DNA from: Cucumis sativus
Lineage: Eukaryota > Streptophyta > Magnoliopsida > Cucurbitales > Cucurbitaceae
Reading direction: 5' to 3'
Length of the DNA: 64,000 bases
Assembly: GCF_000004075.3 (NCBI RefSeq)
Contig: NC_026659.2
Coordinates: 27,670,272-27,734,271, forward strand
A program made the translations under genes and the position numbers. The notes under the pieces were generated by a model. That model was not told the DNA's origin. It saw only the letters and a program-made list of their open reading frames with translations, and did not search any database. Positions 25,056 through 38,700 of the stretch are shown piece by piece. The number at the start of each line of letters is the position of its first letter. Within the stretch, counting starts at the first letter, position 1.

Positions 25056-26779
25056 CACTTAAGTTGAATTCGTATTTATGATATTTACATTTTCTGTTTT
25101 TTGATATATGTATTACGATATTTTCTCTCGAACAATAAATTGTTGTTTCTCTCCTATCAAAGAATGTAATCTAGATACTACTAAGGAGCAACGTAGCTCT
25201 CTAAATCAATTCTTCTATAATATTTATATATTTTGTTTATGTTTGATTATATATTTCTTGCAAATATATTAACATATGTATGATTTTAAAGTGAGTTTGA
25301 GATGGCTTTTGAAGCATTACTGCATATTAAAGTGTTCTATTACTTTTGTGTTAGTCTCTAAATTCACTTTAAAATGGGAATTAAACTCTTTTTAACTAAC
25401 TAAAATTGATTTATTTTTAAATGCTTGTAGGACTTTATTATACCCTTAAGAAGGACAACTCAACTTATTACCTAAAACCAATTGTTTGAAAGAATTTGAA
25501 GTCCTTTTTCACTTTAATTTTCCTTTCTAAAAGGGAAAGGGAAACTCAATTCATTTGTGATTTGTGTTAGGAAATGGCATCAAACTCCACAGTTTGTAAA
25601 GCTAAAGGAACAACCTTTTCGTATCTTTTTTTCTTATATTTAAAAAAAGAAAAAAAGCATGGAATCAATTCAATTCAAGCCATCTAAGTTTTATTTATTA
25701 AATCAAACAACCCTTTAATTTTTATTTCATTTCATTTGGAATTAAGGATAATTATAAATGACAAAATTGTTGAAAAATATAACAAAATTTCAGATTTTAT
25801 TACTTAACACTAATAGAATATTAATAAAATTTTGCTATATTTTGAAAATGATTTAGTACATTATGCCATATTTAAAAACATTCAAATTGTAAATTTTGAC
25901 AAATTTGATATTTTCATGGAATTGCAATAAAAAAAATGAAAAAATGATTATTTTGGTAAGTAAATATAGAAATGGATTGGATATGGTATCAACCTCATTA
26001 AACATTTTTTTCAAGGATTTAGAAGGTATTATATACAAAATTGAAAATTTAAAGATCTATCGAACACTTTTTAAAGTTAAAAGGTTTATTTGACACGAAT
26101 CGAGATGAAAGTTTGAAAACTAAATTTGAAATTTAACTAAATTTCAAACATCCCACTTTTCTTCTTAAAATAAATTATTTTTAAAATTAAACATTTGAAA
26201 ATATATTTCAAACACACTTTAAATAAATCAAACCATATAAAAGATAAATACAACTCATAACGAGTAAGTGTGTAAGCGTGTTTTTCATCGAAATAACAAT
26301 GGTTGAGTAGTTGATTTAAATCATCACTAATAATCAATTGGATCTACTCTCCCCCTCTCTCTCTCTTTTCTTAATTCACTTCAACAAGCAATATCTTAAT
26401 GAGGGCCTTTTTTAGGGTTGAAGATAAACTGCAGCAAAAAATGCCATAAATTTTACCTCATCAGCTCAATCATGCATTACATATATATTATCATCCAAAG
26501 GACCCCCAAATTTATTTACATTTTTATGTTTCATGTCCCTCACTCTTTCTTTCTTTCTTTAAGATTGGACCCAATTATTAATACCCAAAAAAAAAAACCA
26601 TGAATTATAATAATTTGTAGCATTAATGTTTGATTTTGAATTATATTATTTTTTGAGGACACATTTCATTCTTGGCTGTCTGTCTGTGTCTGTCTTAAAA
26701 GCCAAAAAATAATTTAAACTTAAATTCCCACTTGCACTAAAAAGTTCCCACATGTATGCATGTGTGTGTCTCTCTTTCT

Positions 26780-26880
26780 ATATATATATATAGACTCCTT
26801 CCTATAAACTTTGCATTTGTGACCATTTCCTCAAAACACTTCTCTCTCTAAATCTCTCTCTAAATCTCTCTCTCTCTCTG
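26780..26880 (+). promoter_or_regulatory. core promoter and CT-rich leader of the HIPP gene
   Basis: A TATATATATATATA run at about 26780-26793 lies some 160 bp before the ATG. It is followed by a pyrimidine tract of CTCTCT and AAATCTCTCTCT units (about 26840-26880), typical of plant 5' UTRs and Y-patches. The predicted start is near 26820. Confidence 0.5.
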
Positions 26881-26949
26881 CCTTATAAATTTAGAACTTC
26901 GTTTTAAGTTTGGAAAAGAAAAAAGAACAGAGAAGAATAGAGAAAGGAA

Positions 26950-27581
26950 ATGGGAATTTTTGACTCTGTTTCTGATTTAATCTCTGATTATGTGGCCACT
27001 TCAAGGCAAAGGAAAAAAAAACCATTGCAGGTTCCCACCAATATTACTTCTTCTCATACTATATGGTTTGTGTGTATGTTTATTTATTTATCCATTTTTC
27101 AAATTTATTGAGTTTAATCTCTAATTTTTGTTTAGTATAATGATTTATGACTAATCATCTAATGAATTTTTAAAGCATTCTCCCTCCAAAGAAAAACGAG
27201 GAAGAATGCTAAAACCACAGTCTTATTAGATCAATAGTGTACAAACTTTCTAAACTTAAACATTTAGTTTAAATGTATTTTTTCTCACTTCTTTCAAAGA
27301 GCTCTAATGTCTTAATAACAAGCCAATAAATTTATTAAATCGACTTCTTAAATACTTAAAATTGTTCTTAGATTTTCAAACAAGTTTTCTTTTGTTTCCT
27401 CTCGTTTTAAGCACTAATGTTTTTCTTTTTCCGGTTTAGACCGTGGAGATCAAAGTTAAAATGGACTGTGACGGATGCGAACGACGAGTAAAGAATGCCG
27501 TCACCAAAATGAAAGGTTCTTGCATGTAATTATTTGGCTCATTTAATTGTCTAATTAAATAATTTTTTTTATTCATTTCCT

Positions 27582-27645
<64 letters not shown>

Positions 27646-28024
27646 TTTTAGAAAATAAGATTTTCTTTCTTTCTTTCTAATATGATAGAATAAAAAGAGT
27701 GTGCTAATGGGGTAATTTATATACAAAACAGGTGCTAAGACGGTGGAAGTAAACAGAAAGCAAAGCAAAGTAACGGTGACGGGATTCGTGGAGGCGAACA
27801 GAGTATTAAAGAAAGTGAGAAGAACGGGAAAAAGGGCGGAGTTATGGCCCTACGTTCCGTACAACGTGGTGGCCTATCCGTACGTGACGCAGGCTTACGA
27901 CAAAAGAGCGCCGGCCGGCTTCGTCAAAAACGCCGTTCAAGCAATCCCAAGCCCTAATGCCGTCGACGAGAAGCTCACCACTATGTTTAGCGATGACAAT
28001 CCTAACGGCTGCTCCGTTATGTAA
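26950..28024 (+). CDS. heavy-metal-associated isoprenylated plant protein (HIPP)
   Basis: Exons 26950-27030, 27440-27515 and 27732-28024 give 149 aa. The protein starts MGIFDSVSDLISDYVA. One HMA (ferredoxin-like) domain runs from about residue 28 to 95 with the metal-binding MDCDGC (35-40) and the family pattern VEIKVKMDCDGCERRVKNAV. The C-terminus ends in the CaaX box CSVM (146-149), expected to be farnesylated and to anchor the protein to membranes. HIPPs of this length (the HIPP20-27 group) bind Cd, Cu or Zn in the cases studied; the metal is not determinable here. The intron positions, the second falling right after KMKG, are those I expect for the family. Intron 2 carries a long (TA)n microsatellite. 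The TATA box and CT-rich leader lie immediately upstream. Confidence 0.93.
27585..27643. repeat. (AT)n microsatellite in HIPP intron 2
   Basis: About 29 alternating AT units within the 216-bp second intron. Being intronic, length changes would not affect the protein directly. Confidence 0.92.
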
Positions 28025-29822
28025 TTTTCAACAATTTTCTATGTTTCGTTTTTTTCTTTCTTTCTTTCTTTGTTTTTGTTAAATTATAAAATATACAAAA
28101 TCGAAGTTTCCCATTTTTACTTCCGAAAGTACTTTTATATTCTCAAAATTTGCAAATATTACCAATCAACTCTTATAAACATTTTTAAAACAAATAACTT
28201 TTTAATAAATTTAGATGGATCATTACCATGTAAATAAAATATGATTTTGAAATATTTATAAAAGCTAATGAGTAGCATTCTATCAAATTACATAAACATT
28301 AAAAAAAAAACAGGTTATGATATCAATATTTCTGTGTATATTGCAAATATGGAAAAACATAGTGATATTACGACAATCCTAAATCCTAAAATTATTAGAG
28401 AGCTATATGACATCAGTTATGGATTATTAAACTATCATAAATTTTAAATTTACTAATTTTATAAATTTAAAAAATATTTAACATGAATTATAATGAAAGT
28501 TTTAGTTAAAGTAATTTTGTTAGAAAGAAAGGAAAATTGAAGTTTGATAAATTTCACTATTGGGAGAATTAAATGTATAGAATTTAAAATTGGAATCTAT
28601 TCCAATTTTACTGCAATTGGTAAAGGGCAAAAATGTATATATTACTTGACATTGATGAAAGTGATTTGACACTAAGTCAATTTTTTGAGAGCATCTCTTA
28701 ATCAATGCATTGTATATCTACAAATTGCAAAAGTGGATTCAGTCTAAGTGACATACCATCAATCATGTCCAATTTTTATTGTTAGTTATTGTGCTAAAAA
28801 AAAACTATATTCATTGTCCGTCAAACTAGGCTTAATTTCAACGGTATTGGTTATAATTTACCGTCTTAAATATTTCGACCTTTTATCTCTATAATTAATA
28901 TAAATTTATATTATAAACTTCAAGGTTAGATATTCGAATTCTCTCGTTTCATTTTGTGATGTGTGACATTTGAATTTATGTCTAATAAATCATTTGGTTT
29001 TTGATATAATAAATTCCTAAACTATTAATTTTATGTTTGATAGATTCTTTAAACTTCTGATCGTGTGTTTAATTGATTCTATACATTTTAAACATTTTTT
29101 TAGAAAAAATTATATAAATTTATTGTATAGAAACTTCGAAAGTTCATGATCCCAAATATACAAAAAAAATCAATTATATATAGAAAAGTTCGTAGTTTTT
29201 TTAAAACATTAAACATGGCATCCAATTAGACGTAAGTTTGAAAGTTAAGTATTTGACATAAAATTTTAAAATCATGCTTATGATACTTTTGACTTTGATT
29301 CATTTTAGTTCTTATATTTTTTTAACTTTGATTTCTTTTAATCATTCTATTTGAGGTGAACATCGATAGGTTAGACTCTAAAGTCTGATTTTTCGATCAA
29401 ACCATCACTAAACCGATTATGGTCGTATTTTAGTAAATGTTTAAATAGACCCCAATCATAAAGGAGTGTAGGCCGGCCATTGATCGGTCCATTTAGGTCT
29501 TTGAAACCCTTCCTTATCTTCGATTGACTGTATTTATTCTATAGTTTTGGTCAGTTAACTTAGTTTTTCAACCTATCATGTTCACCTATAGTTTAATTTT
29601 AATTTTAATTTTAAAAGTGCATATTAAGTATCTATTTAAATTGATTTTTTAAGTGCTTATAAATATTTTTTCCTATGTCAATCCAAACATTGCTAATCCA
29701 ACCTTTATTTACTTTTATAAGCTAATAATTTTCAAAATTTGTATGGAAAAAGTTACTCTCTTCTAAGTATATATTAAAAAAATATCACATTTTACCAACA
29801 AAAAAAAATCACAAATACAATA

Positions 29823-29860
<38 letters not shown>

Positions 29861-32800
29861 ATCGTTGAAATTATTTTGAGCACTCCAAAAGAGAACAATC
29901 TAGACTCCTTTCATCTTGGTATCTATCTATAAGCACATTTAGTTTCCAAAGTTTGCAATTTGAATATATCAACACATTTTTTCTCTAGAAATCAGAATAT
30001 ATATTTACAATAATAATAATATTAATCAAAAGATTGAAAAGGTGTTTTTATTAATGTGGAATGTTTGTAAAGAAAAAAAGAAAAAAAAGTTAATAGATGC
30101 TTCCATCAATGTCTCATAAGAATTAAAGCTATACCATTATATTATATTTACATTCCCTATAATGATCCTTAAGCACTTTTTTTATTATTATTATTTTAAA
30201 AAAGAAATAGAGAAATTAAAGATATTATAAAGTTTAGATCCTTCCAACTCCAATTATAGGTACACATTTTTGTAACTTTAGTGGTCAATAATGGTTTAAT
30301 TATATCAAATATTAAATCATTAATTATTATTCACCTTTTAGATTTTATGAGAATATATTGTTAAATTCTTCAAACTGTGTATTGTTTATAATTTGTGCTT
30401 TAAATCAATATTAAAACATAATAATAAGAATATACATAAGCGTATATTATGTGAATATATACATATACGATAAAAGTTAGACACGAAGATTTGAACTTTT
30501 CAATCTTAAAGGATCAATTTGACAAAATAAAATTAATTTAATTGAATTTGATAGTAAACGGATTTAATATAATTGTTAATTAAGCAAACTCATCTTAGTA
30601 CGTTAACTCGATGACATAAGGACGTGTCACTTCAACTATATCACTGCCTCAAATATATGTGTGTCTTTGATAAGTATAATGTAGTTGAAACGTTAACATA
30701 ATTAGATAAAAGTATTTTCACGTCTCGTCCGTTCATTATTGATAGTTTTATGAGTTTTGTAAAGAGAATATTTTCAAAGACAAACTTATAAATGGAAAGA
30801 AAATCAATCAAACCAAACAATGTGTATAGATTCTTGACTAATGAAAACTTTTCAAATAATTAATTTTCAACGCAACAATTACTTTTTCTTTAAAATAAAA
30901 AAATACCATTTACATTGTTTCATGAAAGATGTGACGTAATTTTTTTAAAAGTAAATACCAAATAAATTGACAAAATTCTTTAGTTTCTTGACACATTATA
31001 TATATATATATATATAGTTTAATTTTAAATTTAGTATTTTCGTTAGTTTATTGTAATATTTTTTATTAGCATTTTCATTATAAATTTTAAAAATACATTC
31101 ACATATTATATTTTTTATTTGAAAATTATTATAATTATTTACAATTTAAAAAACATTCGGACAAATATCAATTTAAACTTTCAATAACTCTATAAACACA
31201 TCGATTTAAACCCTAAATTTTTATATATGTATCAATTTAAATATTTTACTTTCATAAGTATGTCAAAGTAAAACATAATGAATGATTAAAATCAATTCAT
31301 TTATATAAGCTCAATATCTAAATTTATACACTTGTAAAAGCGTAGAGTTTAAATTAATACAATTCTTAAAGTTCAAAGTTTAAATTGATACGATTATTAA
31401 TTTAAAGTTTAGTAGATAATACAACGTTTTATAGGTATAAATTGAAACTAAAAATATAAAAACTAAAATTAAACAAATTTCAAAATACTATATATAATGG
31501 GTCAATTAGACAATTGCTTGTATAGGAAGATTTTGAGAAAAGCATTGTAAGAAGATCAAATGGAATATTAAGTTGAAAACTTGTGGAGCAATAATGAAAA
31601 GATCATTACAAAGTTGAAACAAGAAAAGCCAACTAAGAAGGCTAAAATGCATATAAGAAAAAGAGATTTATAATATCACTATAAGATGCCAACATTTAAT
31701 GGTTTAATTAAGACATAGCTCTTTTAAACTTAATTAATATAACCATTTTTTTTTCTCACTTAAACTTCTCATTCTTTTTTTTTTCTTTTCTTTTTTCCTT
31801 TGTAAACCCTTAAGAAATATACACCTTTCAAAGTAAACAAAAAGGAAAAGGGAAAAGAACCCAAACTTTTACTTCACACCTTTAATCTCTTAGCCCCTAA
31901 TTCCCTCTCCCACTAAAGGATCATCACTAACTCTCTTTTTCCAATGGAATATATATATTATACTCTCCCAAACTTATCCTATAAACTTAGGTGTTATGTT
32001 GCATATATATATCTATATATATATATTTGTCATGCTTGATGAACCAATGTAAGAGACCGACTTCTAACGTTGAAGATGTTGCAACTAAGTAACCTGTCAA
32101 CGCTTGTGTTCCTGTTTGATCATCATTTGGTTTTTAAACTTTTGGTTTATTTTCCTCTTCAAATTATTAACATAGTTAATTTTTATTTTGTTTTGTAAAA
32201 AGAGTTGAATTCTTAGCTAAATTCTAAAAACAAAAAATAAGTTTTGAAAAATCAGGTCTCATTTGGTAATCATTTTTTTTTTTTGCATTTTTTTTAATAA
32301 AATTGTTGAATTTTATTATCCAAATTATAAACGAAGAAAGTTGGAGGTGGAAGTATTGTCTACAACTTAGTTTTAAAAAAGAAAAACAAAATTGTTACCA
32401 AGTGAAGCCCATTTTTTAAAAATATTAGTAGAAAGTAGATTAAAAGGCGTGTGAGGTGAAACGTGGTGTATATAAGTTTTATTAATATTCAAAACTAAAA
32501 TTAAAATCCAAATAATTACAAGCAAACAATTGTGTTTGTAACAATTACAACAAAATTGTTAAAATCATTTTTGTCATTTTCAAAATCAAATTTAACGTTT
32601 TTTAAACCATGCAAAACCATCTTTGATAACACGAGAATTACATATAAAAGTCAAACTAAATATATAATTAATTCAAAGTACTTAACAAATTATTTCAATA
32701 TGATTTTGAAAATCACAAAAGTCATTTTAACTATTTTAAAATCACTCTTGAACATGTTCTAGGGAAACTCGAGATTTGAAAGAGATAAAAAGCACACAGA

Positions 32801-35553
32801 AAATCTAACTTTAGGGATGATGGATTCCTTTTGAAGTCAAAGTTGTTAAAACCCTACAATTTTATTGGAATGGTTCCATTTCAACAAATCTTTCTACGTT
32901 CTTGACTAAAAGCAAATCATCTCTTTTTTTTCTATTTCCATTATAACCTTTTATTTTTATAAAAAAAAAGAGAAACTTTTCTTTTAAAATTGTTTTTGGC
33001 GACATAATTTATAAAAATATTTATAAACGACGATAGATTACTATACAAATAATAGTTTATTTCGATTTACCATCGTCCACGATTGTAAATCGATTTGATA
33101 TTTGTTATAATAAAATAAACTTGTAATGTTTGATTACACGTAAAAAAACTAGAAGGAAAAAGAACTTTTTAAAAGATTATTTTTGAATATATTTTGAAAG
33201 AAACCTATCTTTTCAAATTAAATAATCTCAACTTAAGGGTTACATCATTAATTATTCTGTGTATTGTTGGAATATCAATCAACTGTTCATGCATAAATCC
33301 TTTCCCTTTTACAAGAATCCATTTAACACAGCCACCAACTTTATGCTCCTTTTTTGACCAACAATTAACTTCCACGTCATCCTAATAGACATCGATGATA
33401 ATACCAAAAAAGTTACTTCGTTGAACTAAACCTAGCTCAACAATTAATTTATGACTCAAATTAACGTTGTAGGTTTTGGATTTGTTCTTCGAGAATATAG
33501 CTCTTTTCATCTACATCTTCTTGTGGTTGAACGTGAAAACCCTCATCCTTGGCTTTCTGGAATGGTTTGATTAGAGGAGTTGGTAAGACGGATTTAAACG
33601 GAAACCATAAAAAAATAGAATAACTTGGTTTGATTCAATCAAATTTTAACAAATTAATTTATCTTAGTTTATTGTGAATAGATTATATATTTTATTAAAT
33701 TTGTAAATATATTTAAGAATTTTTGTCACTTAAAATATATTATTTTTTTGTTTAGAACGGATAAATTTTTGTCTCTAAGTGAAAGTGGTTTTTAGGTTTA
33801 TGGTAAAAAGAAAACAATAAATGAAATTGTTTGTTTTCATATACTATCTTGAGCTTGATTCAACTCGATCAACCAATTCAAAAATTTAAAACAAATGAAT
33901 TCAGTTTAACACTTTTTTTTAATCCACTCCAACTCGAGTTGGTTGATGGATTTTTCTTTCTAATCGATTTCATAAAATTTATTCATAGTTTTTTTTTTTT
34001 TTTTTTCTTTCTAAATCTTCTCAAGTGAACTCTAATTTAAAGAATTGCTTTTTAAAAATAAATTGTGCATGGTCTTGTTCTCATCCGTAATTTCCAATAG
34101 AAAAAGGCCCCAAAAAAACTAAGATAAGAAATGGGCTTTTCTATAAAGTCCATAGGCTGGGTAACAACGGGCTTTCTCAACTCCCAAACAAATGGGACAA
34201 AGCCCGGCCCATTATATACGGATCAAGACGAGTTGTAAATAGATGAGATACTTACCAATTTAATTTAATTAAATATACGGTAACATTTTAAAAAATTTAA
34301 AAATATATCAAAATCTGTAAAGTTTATCAATGATATAAATCTATCGTCGATAGATCATGTTTGTTTGTAAATATTGATCTCTGAGTGATAAATCATAAGA
34401 GTTCTATCATGGAAGATAGATTTGTAAATTTCAATAAATGTTATATTTTTAAAATTTTCACTGATTATAATTTAATGGAATGAAAAATGTAAACAAAGTT
34501 TCATTGTGAAAATATAGTCGGTGGATGAATGATTAATTATTTTTTAACAATTTAATTCTAATTCTTTGAATTGTATGGCTTTGTAAGTTATACATTTTAA
34601 TATATAATAAAATACCCATCTAAACTTTTATTTATTTAAAATTTATAATTTAATTAGATTTTTAACAAATACATGGTATGTAAATTTAAACTTAGTATTT
34701 GTTATTTACCGTTCAATTATCTTAAATTTTATTGTACTTAAAACATTATTAAAATTTTAAAAATTTGCTATTTTCATAAATATTTTTGACAGTTACTTAA
34801 AATCACAAGAATTTCTTTCCTTTTCCTTTTCATTTCCTTCATTTTTTTCCTTAACAATAATAAAATTTTAAAAATAAAAAAATGACAAATTATTTAAATA
34901 ATTTTAAAAACGGAAAATCTACCCTTATAATGATAAATACAAAAAATAATCCTAATTAATTGGTAATATATTTGAGTAACGATCTTTAAATTTGACAATT
35001 CTTTTATTTACAGATATAACAATATTTTTTAATAATTTTTTAGTTGTTTGGTACATGTTTATATTTGAAAAATACACTGTTTAGATTTGATACAATTTTG
35101 TTCTAAACTATTTTTAAAAACCATTTTTAAAATTATTTTTTCATGATATTTTCATTTGTTACAAGATCTCAAATAAGAAAAAAAACGGATGGAAAGAAAA
35201 AAAATTGGCGAAGGAAAAGAATAAGATAAATGAAAATGAAGAGAAAACTATTTAAAAAAATGGGCGAGTTTGATGGTTTTTTATTTTGAATGTTTATAAA
35301 AATTAACATTATAATAATAAATAAAAAAAAAACTATATAATTCCGGCGTGAAATGCGTTTATGGCTTTATGCTTTCATAAGGTGAGAAAGAAAGGAATGA
35401 TGTTTTGTTTTCTTAACAAGACGTGTGATAGCGTCGGTTTGAGTATAACACGATTTCCTTCGCTGTTGCGGCGCAATCAAGAAATTTGGCGGAAGCCGAG
35501 CGGTCGCCGGTCCGCTCCGTCGCGTCGCCTTCCTCTATCTCAGCGTTATTCTG
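28025..35553. other. 7.5-kb AT-rich region without recognisable genes
   Basis: No open frame here is longer than about 76 codons and none resembles a family. It contains the HIPP 3' UTR at the left, (TA)n runs near 29832-29854 and 30994-31015, poly-T tracts near 33989-34004, and AT-rich dispersed-repeat segments (32190-32762 and 34290-34460). I looked for tRNA, rRNA and transposon protein signals and saw none. Confidence 0.55.
32190..32762. repeat. probable dispersed non-autonomous repeats
   Basis: The part at 32190-32410 ends TAGTTTTAAAAAAG then AAAAACAAAAT, closely echoed at about 42760-42790. The part at 32540-32762 has a TTTTAAAATCACT motif like that at 46320-46390. Both look like short elements I associate with cucurbit intergenic DNA, but I cannot define ends or target-site duplications, so class and borders are uncertain. 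Confidence 0.4.
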
Positions 35554-35560
35554 TATAAAT
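35554..35560 (+). promoter_or_regulatory. possible TATA box of the serine-rich protein gene
   Basis: TATAAAT lies about 214 bp before the ATG at 35774. The sequence just upstream (35462-35530) is GC-rich and could instead be the 5' UTR of an earlier start, so this is tentative. Confidence 0.3.
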
Positions 35561-35773
35561 CATTGTATCTTATTTCTTTCTGTTATTTTAATCAATCATA
35601 CTCCGGAATCTTCGCCTTCTACTCCTGTATTTTACTCTTATGAATGCTTCTTCCATTTCTTTCAGCTTTGACTATTATCGCCTACCTTCTTTTAGATGCA
35701 TTCTGAAGTCCTCTCGGCTCGCCATTTCTGATCCTTGAGCTGTTTTCGTTGTTATTCTGACTGTTAATTACTA

Positions 35774-38700
35774 ATGGCGATGACTGCCTTCAAATCTTCG
35801 TCAAGAAGAGGAGGTTCAACTTCGTCGACGTCTTCTTCGAGCATTGGCGCGTCAACATCTGGTAAAGATAGCAAGCAGAGTGGTAATTCTCCTAAGAAAT
35901 CCACTATCCGTAGATCACGAAGCGTGAGTGCTTTTTCCAGATCTAGCACAGCGGATGTTTCCGGAGATTTTTCGAATAGTAGAGATAATCCGCTCTTCTG
36001 GAGTAATGGTTCCTCTTCACTGGAAGAAGCTCGTGCTGTTAACCTTGAATCTGATGGAAGTTCCACCAGAATTAGTGTAGGAGGTCCGAAACGTGTGAGT
36101 TCTGGCGGTGTTGAGAATACGAGGGGACGATCAGTGTCGAGAAGCTCCGATTCTGGGAGTATAGCTTCAGGAAGCAGGAAAATCGGTGGCCGAAGCTTGT
36201 CAAGAGTAGGCACTGAACGGCGGGAACGCTCGGCGTCTGTGACTCGATATCCCGTCTCATCGCAGTCCTTTAACTCTGAGGTTCGACAATAATTTAATTT
36301 CAAAGAATTTTAGCAGCACTAGAACTGAATTATTTTTCCTTCTTTCTGATTATTAAGAGTGAGGCTGAGCGAGATAGTCGTTATAGTACGAAATTCAATA
36401 ATAGAAAGACTCCAGATTCTGTGCTTCATGCTCGGAGAGAGAGTGGCTTAGTTAGAACTAGAAGTAGTTCTTCAAATGCTTTGCAGCAAACGAAAGGCCT
36501 GCGAGATAGGTCTACTCATCGTTCGTCCTTCGATTCGTCGGATAACTGCGATGTATCAGTGGTAAGAGCTTTAAATTCTTCTTTTGTTTCTATAAGATCT
36601 TTCTTGTTCGTACTACAAAATCACTTAGTGTTGGAACATTGATTCAGTCTTGTAGTTTTGAGGATAGGCTGTCCACGGCGAGCTCTTTGTCTGAAGCTGA
36701 AGAGAAAACTATAAGAGCTGTTTGCGAACAAATGATGGTAGGTTATGTGAGTTTTTGTTTATTTCAGTTTGGATATATTCAATTAGTTAGCGCTAAGCCA
36801 TAGTTTAATCGTTTAATTATGATTTTGGTTCCTTCTATAGTCGATTAATGGGGATCGGTTGCAAGGACATTCTAGTGGTGGCGACATATATGATATTATT
36901 CAATATGAAGTAAGACGTGCTGTCCAAGATATCCACAGCGACCTTCTCAATGTAATTTCTTGTCTTTCTTCTGATGTTTATGTTTCTTTGTTCTCTTTGT
37001 CTTTATAACATTGGAACTCTTAGAGGAAGTATGCTTATTTTTGTTTTGGTGAAGAATATGTGTAGCGGGGGATTTGAACTTATTACGATTGAGGCTCCTC
37101 AATCCGAGGGATGGATGATAGGTGTGTTTGCATACTTTCAGTTTTATGGGTTGAGCGTAACAGTAGGATATATAGGGGCGTGGAGAGGGATCCTAAGGAT
37201 ATTTGGTCCTTACTTTGTTACAATGTCTCTTCATGAGCTTCAATTTTGAAGATCTTTTGTACTATTCAGTATATACGATCTTCTATAGATGGTGTCCTTT
37301 CTTTTAGAGAGAGCTCTGCCCTCCTTTTATGGGTTTCACCTTTTGTATGCTCATGTATTCTTTTGCTTTTTCTTAGTGAAAGTGATTTCATCCAAAAGAA
37401 AAAAAAAAGAACTTATTAAGTTAGTCTTGCTATGCTCCCGTTAGCAATAAGTGTTTTAATTTGAGCGTTTTGGAATTGTTATTGGTTGAATTTAGTAAAT
37501 TGTGAGGGAAGTAATTACAACATGTTAGAAATGCCTAAAGGACGATAAATGTTGCCTAGCCAATAGTTTCTTTCACAATCTATTTTGTTCTTGAATGATA
37601 TATAGTTCCTCTCTGACCATAAACACCAACTGTCCTGGTCCTCGAACTGTTGTTAAATCTCTAGTAACTTTCTACAATCTCAAGCCTTGAGGATGAACAA
37701 AAAGGTGGTCTGATGTGCCTTCTTTATCTTCGAACAAAACGGAGACTAGGGTAGTAGGCTTTTGTTCATTGTTTTTTCAATGTATTCTCTTGTTTCTGTA
37801 CTGATATTTTCACTACAGCACCCTAGTTTTTCAGAACATGTCTTATAAAGCAAGCAACATTTACAAGATATTTGGAATTGAGTCCATATATCAACGGTTT
37901 TTGCTGTTCACAAGTGGGAGGAATGGATATTTCTAACTTTTGGGTCATTTCTTCTTCACTTTGAGAGTTCATTTGCATTAACTTTTCTTTAACCAGAAAA
38001 GAACAATGTTTTGGTGCTCACCCTTTTCTATTAACTTTTATATTAGCTGAATTTAGAATTGTAGAGTCTTTGATACTTATAGTATATGGAACCATACTAT
38101 TACTTAGGAACCGGAATGGTTGATTAGATGATTTCCATTTGTTTCACTTATAAGGACTGTTAATAACATACTTAGCACATTAAATTTCCTGGAGATGAGA
38201 ATTGTAGGTCTGGGATAATTTGATATATATTTCTCTTGTATAACATGACGTATCTATATTTTCATGTTTGTTGGTAAGGTTGTTTGCTTCAATTATTTGA
38301 TGGCTTATAATTTCAGGCTCCACAAAGCAGTTCTGATGCTACAGGGAATCCTGATATTGATATCCCTCCTGAATTGGTGGATTTGAGAACCGAGTATATG
38401 AAGAAGCTTGAGCAGGTAGTACTTTTTGATGATTTCTCTGAATTCATTTCAATACCCTTCTTGATATTGATGGTTTTTTCTCCCGTTAGATTCGTTTATA
38501 TTTTGTGTTTCCACATTCTTTCTGTCTTTATTCTTCAATATTATCTCCTTCAACTTGCAGTCACATGAACGAGCTAAAAAACTTCGAGGGGACTTGGCAG
38601 TGGAGGAGAATCGTGGATTAGAGCTCAGTAGAATTTTGCGGGAAGTAATACCATCACCTAAGACTTCTATGAGACGAAAAGTATGCTCTCATATTGTTTG

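Larger units (their letters stand above)
22604..26779. other. repeat-rich intergenic DNA between GT14 and HIPP genes
   Basis: About 4.2 kb with no gene that I recognise. It holds the GT14 3' UTR at its left edge, two (TA)n runs (23746-23781 and about 24500-24522), a 30-bp tandem repeat, a 63-bp perfect tandem duplication, and AT-rich segments resembling repeats elsewhere in the window (24240-24480 and 25740-25870). Confidence 0.6.

Noticed and set aside
35764-36303. 179-codon minus-strand open frame
   Set aside because: Mirror of the Ser/Arg-rich first exon of the plus-strand gene. That gene continues through seven further phase-0 exons, whereas the minus frame has no support beyond its length.
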